Counted from the first letter of the stretch, positions 1-6,442 are shown. The stretch is 11,420 nt of DNA from CAYMCO01 sp964388955 (GCA_964388955.1 CAYMCO010000061.1:1-11420), one strand, 5' to 3'. The notes: generated by a model not told the origin, from the sequence alone. Numbers and translations are program-made.

Positions 1-213
1 TTCCCGACAATGGAAGCAGATTACCACGGATTCATATTCCAAATAACTTATAGCAACCTCCCGTTCTCACGGTGGGAGCGCATATTCAAAGATCCGATGA
101 CCACGGCAGCAGCCATCGATCGTTTGGTGCATCACAGCATCATCCTGGAACTCAATCTCCCGAGCTATCGATTGGAGCAATCCAAAAGGCGCAGCGAAAA
201 GGGGGTGGCATAG
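1..213 (+). CDS. istB: IS21-family IstB ATPase, C-terminal part (cut by window edge)
   Basis: The frame is open from base 1 to a TAG stop at 211-213, so only the last 70 codons are visible and the start lies outside the window. The tail SNLPFSRWERIFKDP, then AAAIDRLVHHSIILEL and SYRLEQSKRR follows the C-terminal pattern of IstB/DnaC-like helper ATPases of IS21 elements (usual form: SNLPF-W-FGDP, then ILDRLLHHSHV, then SYRLKEKRK). In IS21 transposition IstB is the ATP-dependent regulator that works with the IstA transposase; its Walker motifs would lie upstream of this window. The residues just before SNLPF are unusual for the family (DYHGFIFQITY), so the copy may be decayed. istA is not visible. 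The identification rests on the tail motif only. Confidence 0.75.
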   Translation, partial: FPTMEADYHGFIFQITYSNLPFSRWERIFKDPMTTAAAIDRLVHHSIILELNLPSYRLEQSKRRSEKGVA

Positions 214-235
214 AGCAGACTCAACAGCACGAAAC

Positions 236-278
236 GGGAAATCTAATTGTCGTTAATGGGAAAGAATAGTTGACGTCA
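236..278 (+). repeat. Probable IS21-type right end with two tandem repeats
   Basis: Right after the istB stop there are two head-to-tail copies of a unit of about 20 bp. The first, at 236-255, begins GGGAAA and ends TTGTCGTTA. The second, at 258-278, begins GGGAAA and ends GTTGACGTCA. IS21-family ends usually carry several such repeats, thought to be transposase binding sites, and finish in CA; here a terminal CA would be 277-278. No matching left end or target duplication can be seen in the window, so the exact border is inferred. Confidence 0.4.
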
Positions 279-320
279 AACAAGGTATCTCGCCCATTGA
301 GCCAGAGACACTCTCTGTTC

Positions 321-485
321 TAAGCTACCTTGTAGCTCAGATTGGGCTATGCTCTATTCTTTCCTTGTCTGGTTCTCTGCGTCGCCAAGGCTGGGCCTCG
401 AAACATCGCTAGGACCGGAGGCAATCGAGGAGACTAGCTTGTTGGTTGCCCAGCGCCCCCGGTCCAATATAGCTGATGACTGGGC
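321..485. repeat. Intergenic attC-like repeat, copy A
   Basis: This lies between the IS21 end and the pentapeptide gene and aligns along its length with the element at 3904-4027. Shared blocks are AGCTCAG (334-340 and 3918-3924), GGGCT, CCAAG followed by GGCCT, CCCCGGTCC (457-465 and 3999-4007) and AGCTGATG (471-478) against AGCGAATG (4013-4020). Copy A carries about 45 extra bases in the middle. Its right end ACTGGGC (479-485) is the near-reverse complement of the left end GCCCAAC of copy D. A perfect RYYYAAC match (ACCCAAC on the minus strand, 501-507) lies two bases beyond the pentapeptide stop. Small inverted repeats are present at 323-337 and 412-465. The homology to copy D is read directly; the attC interpretation is inference. 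Nothing else is recognisable in 279-509. Confidence 0.45.
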
Positions 486-509
486 AGAATAGATATGAAA
501 GTTGGGTAT

Positions 510-1418
510 TCAGGCTTCGAGAATCGCCCCCTTACCTTGGGGATCAAAGCCTTCAGGCCAGACGGTATTTGTATCGTAAGTCGCGCCTTTCAGATTGACG
601 AGCATTAGGTTCGCTTCCACCTTGGGTAACGTATCTAGCTCTTCCCAACTCTTCGCCTCTGGGTTCATTCCTCGGAAGACGGCCCCCTTGAGATTGGCGT
701 CTCGTAGGTCAACTGAGTTCAAAGTAGCGCCGATGAGGTTCGCTCCTTCCAGTTCGACGCCCCTCATTCCGACGAGTACGAGAGTGGCGTTTGTCAGGTC
801 GGCACCTTTCATCTTCGATTTCTCAATATCAACGTTGGTGAAAATGGCTCCACGCAGATATGCCCCCCTTAGGTTGCACGCGTGGGCATTGATCCTAGAT
901 AGAATCAACCTGGAAAGGTTCGCATCGTTTAGAGGCACGATCGAATTTGTACTAGTGATCATCCCGGCCTCGAGTAGAAAACGGAAGACTATCCGCTTAT
1001 GCAAATAATTGATTTGGTCAAGAATGGTCAACGTCCTGGTTCGGGCGATGGCCTTCACCTGTGTTGTACGGTTAGGCGAAGCCAAGTCTTGATTGCAGAG
1101 TAGATCTGTCATCTGGTCGAGATACGACTGAAGGGCTTTTTCACTAGTCCGATCCTGTGATATTCTGCGGTCAGATTCTAGCTGAGCTTCTGTGGCATTG
1201 CGATCTGCAATTCTCTCAGATCGTCTGAAGAAGAATGCAGTTATGGCAAGGATGAGTGGGACGACCAGCAATTCGAGAAGGTCCCAGAGCGTCTTTCCCT
1301 TAAACCCAGTCCACTTGGGCCAGGGACCGGGAACGAATACTACATGGCGTACGGCCCATCCAACGACAACTATTATGAAACCGAAGAAGATGATTTCCGG
1401 CCAATATCTCTTCATCAT
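510..1418 (-). CDS. Pentapeptide-repeat membrane protein
   Basis: This encodes a 302-aa protein. Two N-terminal membrane segments are visible (about residues 9-29 and 47-64) with a short Trp/Pro-rich loop between them. A charged, probably coiled region follows (about 65-110, rich in Arg, Asp, Glu and Gln). The C-terminal part, about 165-285, is a run of A(N/D)L-type pentapeptide units such as NLRGAYLRGA, ADLTNATL, ANLIGATL and ANLKGAVF, which fold as a right-handed quadrilateral helix. It ends with a short WPEGFDP motif often seen after such repeats. The layout of a membrane anchor (KTLWDLLELLVVPLILA) plus pentapeptide repeats is common in hypothetical proteins of filamentous and environmental bacteria; the function is unknown. 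Either of two adjacent Met codons could be the start, and no clear Shine-Dalgarno sequence is seen. It is the last minus-strand gene before the IS21 remnant. Confidence 0.9.
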   Translation of the reverse strand: MMKRYWPEIIFFGFIIVVVGWAVRHVVFVPGPWPKWTGFKGKTLWDLLELLVVPLILAITAFFFRRSERIADRNATEAQLESDRRISQDRTSEKALQSYLDQMTDLLCNQDLASPNRTTQVKAIARTRTLTILDQINYLHKRIVFRFLLEAGMITSTNSIVPLNDANLSRLILSRINAHACNLRGAYLRGAIFTNVDIEKSKMKGADLTNATLVLVGMRGVELEGANLIGATLNSVDLRDANLKGAVFRGMNPEAKSWEELDTLPKVEANLMLVNLKGATYDTNTVWPEGFDPQGKGAILEA

Positions 1419-1598
1419 AGGGACTCTTGTGGCACGATCAGGTTGCCGCTGTGGCTAATCTAGTATTATCGCCATGCAATTTTCCACATCGAACTTCGGG
1501 ACCGGTACGGCCAATCTACACCAACGGACAAAAGAACCAATACTACGGGGAGACGCCCCCTTGGTATCCCCCAATGGACACGCAACGATGAAGTGCGG

Positions 1599-1677
1599 GA
1601 TGGGGTTCCCTGGAGGGACCACCACGTCCTCTAGGCTATCCGATCAGCAAATCACATGCAATATACCACCAGTCACT
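1599..1677. repeat. Diverged direct repeat with hairpin, copy 1
   Basis: This segment aligns with 4881-4957 in the same orientation. The best blocks are GGTTCCCTGGAGG against GGTTCCCTAGAGG, CCTCTAGG in both, and the 21 bases 1657-1677 against 4937-4957 (18 identical). A hairpin is conserved: CCTGGAGG (1609-1616) pairs with CCTCTAGG (1628-1635) around an 11-base loop, with one non-canonical pair. Weaker similarity seems to continue on both sides (about 1525-1745). It lies in the 360-bp gap upstream of the pentapeptide gene. No coding frame is kept between the copies, so it looks like a noncoding or fossil element. Confidence 0.55.
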
Positions 1678-1776
1678 ATCCCGATGTCAGAAGGGCCAGT
1701 GACCAGCAGCTATTCTCAATGGGGCCGTTTTCTTAGCTTGCACGGCACTCGGACCGATACGGTCAGGCTAACAGAA

Positions 1777-1805
1777 AAGAGCCCACTCACTCGGAGTGGG
1801 CTCTT
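1777..1805 (-). terminator. Rho-independent terminator for the minus-strand small-ORF operon
   Basis: There is a perfect 12-bp inverted repeat, AAGAGCCCACTC (1777-1788) and GAGTGGGCTCTT (1794-1805), with a 5-base loop. Read on the minus strand it is followed by T residues (the A run 1775-1778). It starts 22 bp beyond the stop of the 81-aa ORF, which supports that ORF being the end of a real transcript. The plus-strand side is less T-rich but could also work. Confidence 0.85.
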
Positions 1806-1827
1806 CACTTGTCGAGCGACCGAATTG

Positions 1828-2073
1828 CTATTCAGCCGCTCTTTCAGTCCTCTCCGGCACCTTCACGGCTCTTCCAGCCGATCTTGCAGCAACATTCGCT
1901 GACCCCAGCACCTCTGCCAGATACCGCATGTTGTCCGTGTCACTAAGTGCCTGGATGCGTGCGCTGGTGATCGCCTGCAAGCCTTCTGCAGCTTTCAGCA
2001 GTGCTTTCGCTTGGGTTGTGAGGAGTTCTTCTTGGTTGCCACGGCTGTCTCCTTCCAATCTCCAAGTAGCCAC
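1828..2073 (-). CDS. Small hypothetical protein (81 aa) or frameshifted tail of the upstream ORF
   Basis: The ORF opens with GTG at 2071-2073 and lies 22 bp before a strong terminator. The protein is hydrophilic and helix-prone (QEELLTTQAKALLKAAEGLQAI, RYLAEVLGSANVAARSAGRAVKV) with a charged end. No family is recognised. It overlaps the 154-aa ORF by 79 bp in another frame. There is no good ribosome binding site before the GTG, and the GGAAGGAGAC inside the overlap has no start codon in this frame at a proper distance. It could be a translationally coupled second gene, or the true C-terminus of the 154-aa protein after a frameshift, which would give one product of roughly 200-210 aa. The terminator is the main argument that it is expressed. 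Confidence 0.5.
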   Translation of the reverse strand: MATWRLEGDSRGNQEELLTTQAKALLKAAEGLQAITSARIQALSDTDNMRYLAEVLGSANVAARSAGRAVKVPERTERAAE

Positions 2074-2459
2074 TCGAACAAACCGCCTACGTCGTCATAA
2101 TCGAAGAATGCCTTTTCCTCCTTTCCGAAGTGATAGGCACGGAACCACCCTCCGCAGAATTCCACCACTGCGACCGGCATACCTGCTTCGCTGACCTGGT
2201 ATTCTTTTTCGACTGGGTTCCAGCGGCCATAGATGCCGACTGTCTTGAGCTTGGCAGATAGTTCTTCCAAGTAGGTGAATGGATCGAACCCAACCCTGGT
2301 CCTCCGGATTGCCTCCATCTGTTTGGCTTGTACGGCGTCTGGGCCGATGTACTCAATGGCTTGGTGGATGGTGATAGGGAAACTCTCGTCTCCTCTATGG
2401 GCTGTGAACTGGAAGCTTCCTCGCTTGTATTCGACCGTTATTTCGTTGATGCCTCGCAT
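1995..2459 (-). CDS. Hypothetical protein (154 aa), possibly frameshifted at its end
   Basis: A good ribosome binding site supports the ATG at 2457-2459: GGAGGA on the minus strand, about 7 bases upstream. The protein starts MRGINEITVEYKRGSF and is soluble, rich in aromatic and charged residues, with no signal peptide or membrane segment. A notable stretch is VEFCGGWFRAYHFG, followed by FFDYDDVGGLFEWLLGDW. The last about 20 residues are a Lys/Ser-rich tail that coincides with the overlap with the 81-aa ORF. No family is recognised. Context: it is first in a short minus-strand unit closed by the terminator at 1777-1805 and preceded by the repeat element at 2541-2698. Confidence 0.65.
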   Translation of the reverse strand: MRGINEITVEYKRGSFQFTAHRGDESFPITIHQAIEYIGPDAVQAKQMEAIRRTRVGFDPFTYLEELSAKLKTVGIYGRWNPVEKEYQVSEAGMPVAVVEFCGGWFRAYHFGKEEKAFFDYDDVGGLFEWLLGDWKETAVATKKNSSQPKRKHC

Positions 2460-2540
2460 TCAGCGCTCCTCCGAACTGCCATGTCGGCCATAGAACATAC
2501 GTGCTATTTGAAGAGAAGGACAAGTCGGAGCACATAGGAC

Positions 2541-2698
2541 TAGCTCAGTGCTTTTGGGCTAATCCCTTTTTGGGGTTTGAAAATGACCAAGTGCGGGGTA
2601 GATGATGGCGAAATTCCTAAGGAGATCGCCATAACTTGGGAGGAGATGCTGGCGCAATAGGGAATGGCAGTTAGTCCCGTTACAGCGAATGGTTATCC
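2541..2698. repeat. Intergenic attC-like repeat, copy C
   Basis: The left motif TAGCTCAG (2541-2548) equals that of copy A (333-340), and both are followed by GGGCTA. The right motif AGCGAATG (2684-2691) equals that of copy D (4013-4020), preceded in both by GTCC and a G. The right end GTTATCC (2692-2698) matches the integron simple-site consensus GTTRRRY at 5 of 7 positions. On the minus strand it reads GGATAAC and contains the TAA stop of the 385-aa gene. The middle is not clearly related to copies A or D. The two end motifs are read directly; the interpretation is tentative. The 2460-2692 gap otherwise holds nothing recognisable. Confidence 0.4.
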
Positions 2699-3850
2699 AG
2701 CCCTCTCTTTGTCCTTGGTGCTCAACAGCTTGGCAGCCTGATAGTAGAAGAAAAACTCATTCGTCTCTATCTGCTTCCGTTTCTGCCTCCAACTGTCTCG
2801 GGCTTCGAATGCGAGTAAGGCGGCGCCGGCAAGGCCCCCCGCGATTTCCGATATCAGCTCAGAAGCCTGGGTCGCATTTGAAAGGACCAGCCCTAGAGCG
2901 GAAGTTGCAGGTATGGCTAGGGGATGTCTGCCTGCCCGGAGAATTATCCCTTTGAGATAGGAGTTTTCTCGCACCTGCGCTTCGATTTCCTGAATGGCTG
3001 GATAAAGGGCAACATACAATTCACGCTGGACTTCGTGCGGGAAATCATCGTCCCACGGAGTCGATCGAATCCTTCCGGACAGGTTCAGAATAGACTTCCG
3101 GAAATTCGCCACGTATGGCTCAAGTTCCTTCCGTATGTCGCGTATCTCTTCGAATGTTGCTGCGGAGAAGCCAGGTAGCTTTGCCAGAATGTCTGCTGCA
3201 ACACGGGCAGCGCGAAGTTTTCGAGTAGGTCCATCAGATAGATATCTAAAATCGGCAACGAACCGCTCGTCGAGTGCACCGAAAGAATCAGGGCGTGACA
3301 ATTCGAAACCGACATCAGCTTGTAGCTGGTAGGGATCATAGAAGGTGCTTGGAACATCATGGATTTGCTCAATCTTGACAAGCCCCATCTGCTCTGCTCT
3401 ATTGAGTTGCCGTGCCCTCTTGACGATATCCTTATCATCGCCGAATATGCGCTCGATTCCCCGGACAGGAGAGGCTATGTCTTTGGAGATCTTGTCAAGC
3501 TCTGTGCGGGCCTCCTCCGAGGTCTTTGACTCGATCATCACCTGCATCGCTAGCTTGGCCTTGGAGAGGAGTCCGTCACTTCTCTCTGTCGCCTGTTTGA
3601 TGCGGGCTTCTCGCTCGCTTTGCGTCAGATTCTCACTGACGCTGAAACCCGGATCTCTCGCCCAGACCGCGAGGTAGATGAGCTGATGCATCAATGGACG
3701 CTTTGAGAAATCTAGGAACGGCTCAGTCCCCTCATATGTTGGGCTGAAGAGAATTGTTTCATCGCCATATAGCGCACACGTCTTCACCAGTGAAAGGTCT
3801 CGGCCCAAGTTGAACTTGACATCGGGAAGAGTTGCGACAACAAAACGCAT
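2693..3850 (-). CDS. Hypothetical protein (385 aa), unknown function
   Basis: The start ATG has a strong ribosome binding site (GGAGGG on the minus strand, about 4-5 bases upstream). The product begins MRFVVATLPDVKFNLGRDLS, then LVKTCALYGDETILFSPTYE, an alpha/beta-looking start. The long middle is charged and helical (about 70-310), with many Arg, Glu and Lys residues. Two hydrophobic stretches follow near the C-terminus (about 312-323 and 331-348, the second GGLAGAALLAF), then a basic segment (WRQKRKQ) and an aromatic NEFFFYYQAAKLL end. I do not recognise a catalytic motif or a named family. The hydrophobic part could be a membrane hairpin or a buried core. The TAA stop lies inside the end of repeat C, and a perfect GTTGGGC (minus strand) sits about 54 bp before the start codon. 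Confidence 0.85.
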   Translation of the reverse strand: MRFVVATLPDVKFNLGRDLSLVKTCALYGDETILFSPTYEGTEPFLDFSKRPLMHQLIYLAVWARDPGFSVSENLTQSEREARIKQATERSDGLLSKAKLAMQVMIESKTSEEARTELDKISKDIASPVRGIERIFGDDKDIVKRARQLNRAEQMGLVKIEQIHDVPSTFYDPYQLQADVGFELSRPDSFGALDERFVADFRYLSDGPTRKLRAARVAADILAKLPGFSAATFEEIRDIRKELEPYVANFRKSILNLSGRIRSTPWDDDFPHEVQRELYVALYPAIQEIEAQVRENSYLKGIILRAGRHPLAIPATSALGLVLSNATQASELISEIAGGLAGAALLAFEARDSWRQKRKQIETNEFFFYYQAAKLLSTKDKERAG

Positions 3851-3903
3851 ATGCCCTCCTTCATATAATTAGAGACAATCTTGGACGCCTTGCGCGCTCG
3901 GCT

Positions 3904-4027
3904 GCCCAACGGCTATGAGCTCAGCGGCTGGGGCTCGCTCCCTTTCTTGATTCCCGACCTCCCCCAAGATACATCTTGGCCTGCTTTTCACCCCGCATCC
4001 CCGGTCCGCTGTAGCGAATGCATACGG
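3904..4027. repeat. Intergenic attC-like repeat, copy D
   Basis: The left end GCCCAAC (3904-3910) fits RYYYAAC exactly. Then follow GGCTA, TGAGCTCAGCGG (3916-3927), a central region with a perfect 7-bp hairpin CCAAGAT/ATCTTGG (3964-3979), and the right arm CCGCTGTAGCGAATG (4006-4020). CAGCGG and CCGCTG pair, after which GCT pairs with AGC across one extra T, the kind of bulged, imperfect stem that attC sites show. The outermost right bases (ATACGG) have lost the expected GTTGGGC, but copy A keeps ACTGGGC there. It fills the gap between the DUF805 gene and the start of the 385-aa gene. Confidence 0.5.
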
Positions 4028-4066
4028 AGCACTCACGTGCAAGGATCGGAAACTGGGAAGGTGGAC

Positions 4067-4573
4067 TTAGATAGCCTTGGAGCCGCAGTCTCCGCAGAAA
4101 GATGCTCCCGGCCTGACTTCTGCACCACAGTGTATGCAGTACCTGACCTGAGTGTTGTTGTCAGGAACCCGAGGAGGAGAGATTGTTTCTGAACCTGCTG
4201 GCACCGTATCAGTTGCGGCTCTTCGCTTCTGGACTCCTTTGGCGAGGAGGAGCCACAATCCGAAGACGAAATTGACCACGGGAACCAGCAACAGAAGGAC
4301 GAGCCAACCGCTGTTGCCAAGGTCTCTGAGTCTGCGAATGATTATCAAGACGCTAGCGAGCAACAACAGAACGGTAATGGGGAGAAACAGTAGATCGAGA
4401 ATCGGAGATTCGTTATAGTAGCCCAAAACACCCTCGGTCAAAGCTCCGCAAAACGACACCAAGACGACCAGTATAAACGGATAGACGAAGTTGCCCCAGA
4501 AGTACATCAATCTACCTGCTGGCTTGGAAGGATCATAGAGCTCGAACGGGTTGAGCCATTCCCCGGCACTCAT
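4067..4573 (-). CDS. DUF805 family membrane protein with C-terminal zinc ribbon
   Basis: This encodes a 168-aa protein. Three hydrophobic segments are visible (about 24-42, 59-79 and 90-111). The motif RRLRDLGNSGW at 80-90, directly before the last membrane segment, is the hallmark of DUF805 (YhaH/YhaI-like) inner-membrane proteins. After a Pro/Ser/Thr linker the C-terminus is a zinc ribbon, YCIHCGAEVRPGASFCGDCG, with Cys146, 149, 160 and 163 as likely ligands. Zinc-ribbon/DUF805 fusions are common and uncharacterised. The ribosome binding site AAAGGAG lies about 9 bases before the ATG. The gene stands alone, with long repeat-bearing gaps on both sides. The fold assignment is secure; the function is unknown. 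Confidence 0.9.
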   Translation of the reverse strand: MSAGEWLNPFELYDPSKPAGRLMYFWGNFVYPFILVVLVSFCGALTEGVLGYYNESPILDLLFLPITVLLLLASVLIIIRRLRDLGNSGWLVLLLLVPVVNFVFGLWLLLAKGVQKRRAATDTVPAGSETISPPRVPDNNTQVRYCIHCGAEVRPGASFCGDCGSKAI

Positions 4574-4743
4574 ATTCTCGGCTCCTTTGCTACTTGGGCG
4601 GAAGTGCTTCGACCCTCGGCGATCCGGGATAGTGCGGCAGGCGAGCGAATCTTGATCTTGTTGCCAGTCGTGTGAAAGCTCTAGTGTGCACTGACCATTT
4701 CACCATCCACCGGATGCAGGCATCGGACATAGCGCTGATTGCT

Positions 4744-4808
4744 TCTCAACGGCTTTAGACTCACGAGCGGAACCACGGCTCATACGCCGCTAGCTTATCG
4801 CGCTGGAC
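4744..4808. repeat. 65-bp attC-like element, copy E
   Basis: The left end TCTCAAC (4744-4750) and right end GCTGGAC (4802-4808) each match the simple-site consensus (RYYYAAC and GTTRRRY) at 6 of 7 positions. CAACGGCT followed by CTCA (4747-4763) matches copy D (3907-3923) at 13 of 17 positions. Inner arms GAGCGG (4765-4770) and CCGCTAGC (4786-4793) pair over only about 5 bases. The 65-bp length is typical of attC sites, but the arms are weakly complementary, so the call is tentative. The 4574-4743 flank holds nothing I recognise. Confidence 0.35.
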
Positions 4809-4880
4809 TGGATTCACAAGAAACATTGCGAACCCACGGGTCCACACTTCCCCAAGAAACAGTCAGCTTTGAGTCTCTAC

Positions 4881-4957
4881 GATGGGTTCCCTAGAGGAAT
4901 TCCACAGCCTCTAGGTTACAGCTTCCGACAATGTGACGCAATATGCCGCCAGTCACT
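4881..4957. repeat. Diverged direct repeat with hairpin, copy 2
   Basis: Partner of 1599-1677 (see that entry). Here the hairpin is perfect: CCTAGAGG (4890-4897) and CCTCTAGG (4908-4915) around a 10-base loop. Weaker similarity continues to about 5015 on the right (a GGGCATTTTGGC block against GGCCGTTTTCTTAGC in copy 1). It lies between the recombinase remnant and the attC-like element E. The rest of 4958-5137 shows no gene. Confidence 0.55.
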
Positions 4958-5137
4958 TTTCAAAGGGTAGAACGTGTCATATAGAAACGGGCATTTTGGC
5001 AGGTCACTGTTTGTATGTGCATGCGAGGAAATCATAAGGGCCAGGCTCCGGCCCACTTCCTAACTCAACGCTCCGATTCTTGAAAGGATAAACCCACCTC
5101 ACCCACCTCTCCACAGTCTGGCCCAAGACTGCTGCTT

Positions 5138-6055
5138 CTAGAGATATTGCTTAAGAGCATCCTTCAGATAATTGGCATGCATCTAGGTTTGGGTCACTAG
5201 AATGCTCTTATGGCGAGCTAACTTTTGAACCTTGTGAATGGGACAACCGCTGTTCGCGAGATCCGTTATGAAGGTATGCCGCAAGTTCTGGGGCGTCTTT
5301 ACTTTGGGTTCGTACACACCGGCTTCACGCATGTGCTCCCTCGTAATCCACCCCAACCTATTCCTGGTCAAACGCTTTATGCCACCCCAATCCCCTATGA
5401 ACACAGCCTCCTCATTAGCCTCTCGAACCTCCACCATCACCTGCCGGATAGACAACCAATCCCGCAATGCCTGTTCCACGGAGGAGTGGACGGGGTGGTA
5501 TTCATCCGGTCCTGAGTGACCCTTCCCCCAAACCCAAATATGGTGGTTCTCCAAATCCAGATCGTCCATGGTCGAGCGGTGGGCTTCGACAATGCGCAGG
5601 CCGGCACGGAGTTGGAGCATCAGGATAGCTCGATCTCGGACACCCTGACAAGTCTCCCCACGCGTCGCCAGCAAAGCTTCCTGCTCTTCAGCCGTCAGTG
5701 CCTCCCGCCCATTGCGGCGATGGCCGTTCTGACGACTGTCCACTCTTGGCTTGCTCACCTCAAAACACGGATTGTGCTCTACCAAGTTCTGCCTACGCAG
5801 CCAGGTGTATTAGCTGGAGATCACGATCAGGACGGTCGCCACACTGCTGGGCGCATAACCTTTCTACTCGCCCATCCAACCTCGAAAGGCAGCAATATCC
5901 GATTGGGTGATCTCGCTTTCGGCTGGAGGCTCATCAATGCTGGCTAGCCATTCGTTCCGGAAACCAAGCGTGTGCTCGTAGTTGTAAAGGATGTCCGGTG
6001 AACGGCCTTTGACCTCATCCAGATCGTCCAGCCACTCCCGTTGGCGCTCCCGCAT
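5138..6055 (-). pseudogene. Decayed XerC/D-like tyrosine recombinase with three in-frame stops
   Basis: One continuous frame of 306 codons, the usual length for XerC/D-type recombinases, encodes a recognisable integrase. The N-terminal core-binding domain is at codons 1-90 (SPDILYNYEHTLGFRNEWL, then YAPSSVATVLIVI, YTWLRRQNLVEHNP) and the catalytic domain at about 115-305. Arg154 (GLRIVE), Lys178 (WGKG), Arg259 (NLRHTF) and His282 (LARHKS) are in place. The second catalytic His is replaced by Gln256 (TPQNLRH). Stops interrupt the frame at codon 64 (TAG, 5864-5866), codon 82 (TAA, 5810-5812) and codon 291 (TAG, 5183-5185). Codon 291 is exactly where the nucleophilic tyrosine belongs, and the frame continues with MHANYLKDALKQYL to a terminal TAG. 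The enzyme cannot be active. No IntI-specific insert was recognised. Confidence 0.9.
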
Positions 6056-6057
6056 CC

Positions 6058-6423
6058 TACCGCCTCTTGTGCGAGGAGATGCTGGCTCGCTTCCCGAGCC
6101 TGCGCTGCCAAGCCATTACTATGCGGGAGGGAGAGAGCGGCAGCCAGACGCTATTCTCGGCCTGTCTGCACACCCGAGATGATTTCTTTGTCAGCTCCCG
6201 CGACCGCATTTCTCCCATCGTGGATCGGGTCGGCAGCGGTGACGCATTTGCGGCCGGCCTGATCTACGCCCGAATGGTCGAGATGCCCGAACATGAAGCC
6301 CTGGAATTCGCCACCGCGGCGGGGTGCTTGAAACACTCCATACCCGGGGGCTGGAACCTCGTAAGCGCTCCGGAGTTGCACGCGCTGATGTCATGCCAAG
6401 GATCCGGCTGGATCGACCGCTGA
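6058..6423 (+). pseudogene. kdgK: 2-keto-3-deoxygluconate kinase, 3' fragment
   Basis: The open frame starts abruptly beside the recombinase remnant and keeps only the last 122 codons or so of a PfkB-family sugar kinase, which is normally over 300 aa. The PfkB signature 2 is intact (DRVGSGDAFAAGLIYA, with the catalytic-base Asp in GSGD). The end, LEFATAAGCLKHSIPGGWNLVSAPELHAL, is typical of KDG kinase, which phosphorylates 2-keto-3-deoxygluconate in hexuronate and pectin degradation. The N-terminal substrate and first signature regions are missing, so the fragment is not functional. It has the high GC of the right-hand region and runs convergent to the AbiEi-like gene, 20 bp away. Confidence 0.85.
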
Positions 6424-6442
6424 TCGCCATCGCCCATCGAGC

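Noticed and set aside
1474..1902. 142-aa plus-strand ORF
   Set aside because: It crosses the repeat copy 1, the terminator and the antisense of the 81-aa ORF. The frame is not kept in repeat copy 2.
2583..2660. 25-codon plus-strand ORF (MTKCGVDDGEIPKEI...) in the gap before the 385-aa gene
   Set aside because: The residues look protein-like, but it lies inside repeat copy C, has no ribosome binding site, and is too short to judge.
3881..4192. 103-aa plus-strand ORF
   Set aside because: It runs over repeat D and the antisense of the DUF805 zinc ribbon; composition is that of a chance frame.
5152..5210. Inverted repeat TAAGAGCAT / ATGCTCTTA, 41 bp apart
   Set aside because: Both arms lie inside the recombinase coding frame (KSI and DALK codons); probably chance.
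5183..5866. Stop-codon reassignment (amber read as Tyr or Gln) in the recombinase
   Set aside because: A TAA also interrupts the frame, a catalytic His is lost, and the intact AbiEi-like gene uses TAG as its normal stop.
5138..6055. Recombinase as an integron integrase (IntI)
   Set aside because: The sequence between the Lys and HxxR boxes shows no recognisable IntI-specific insert, and the gene's 3' end faces the putative array. It looks like an ordinary Xer/phage-type enzyme.
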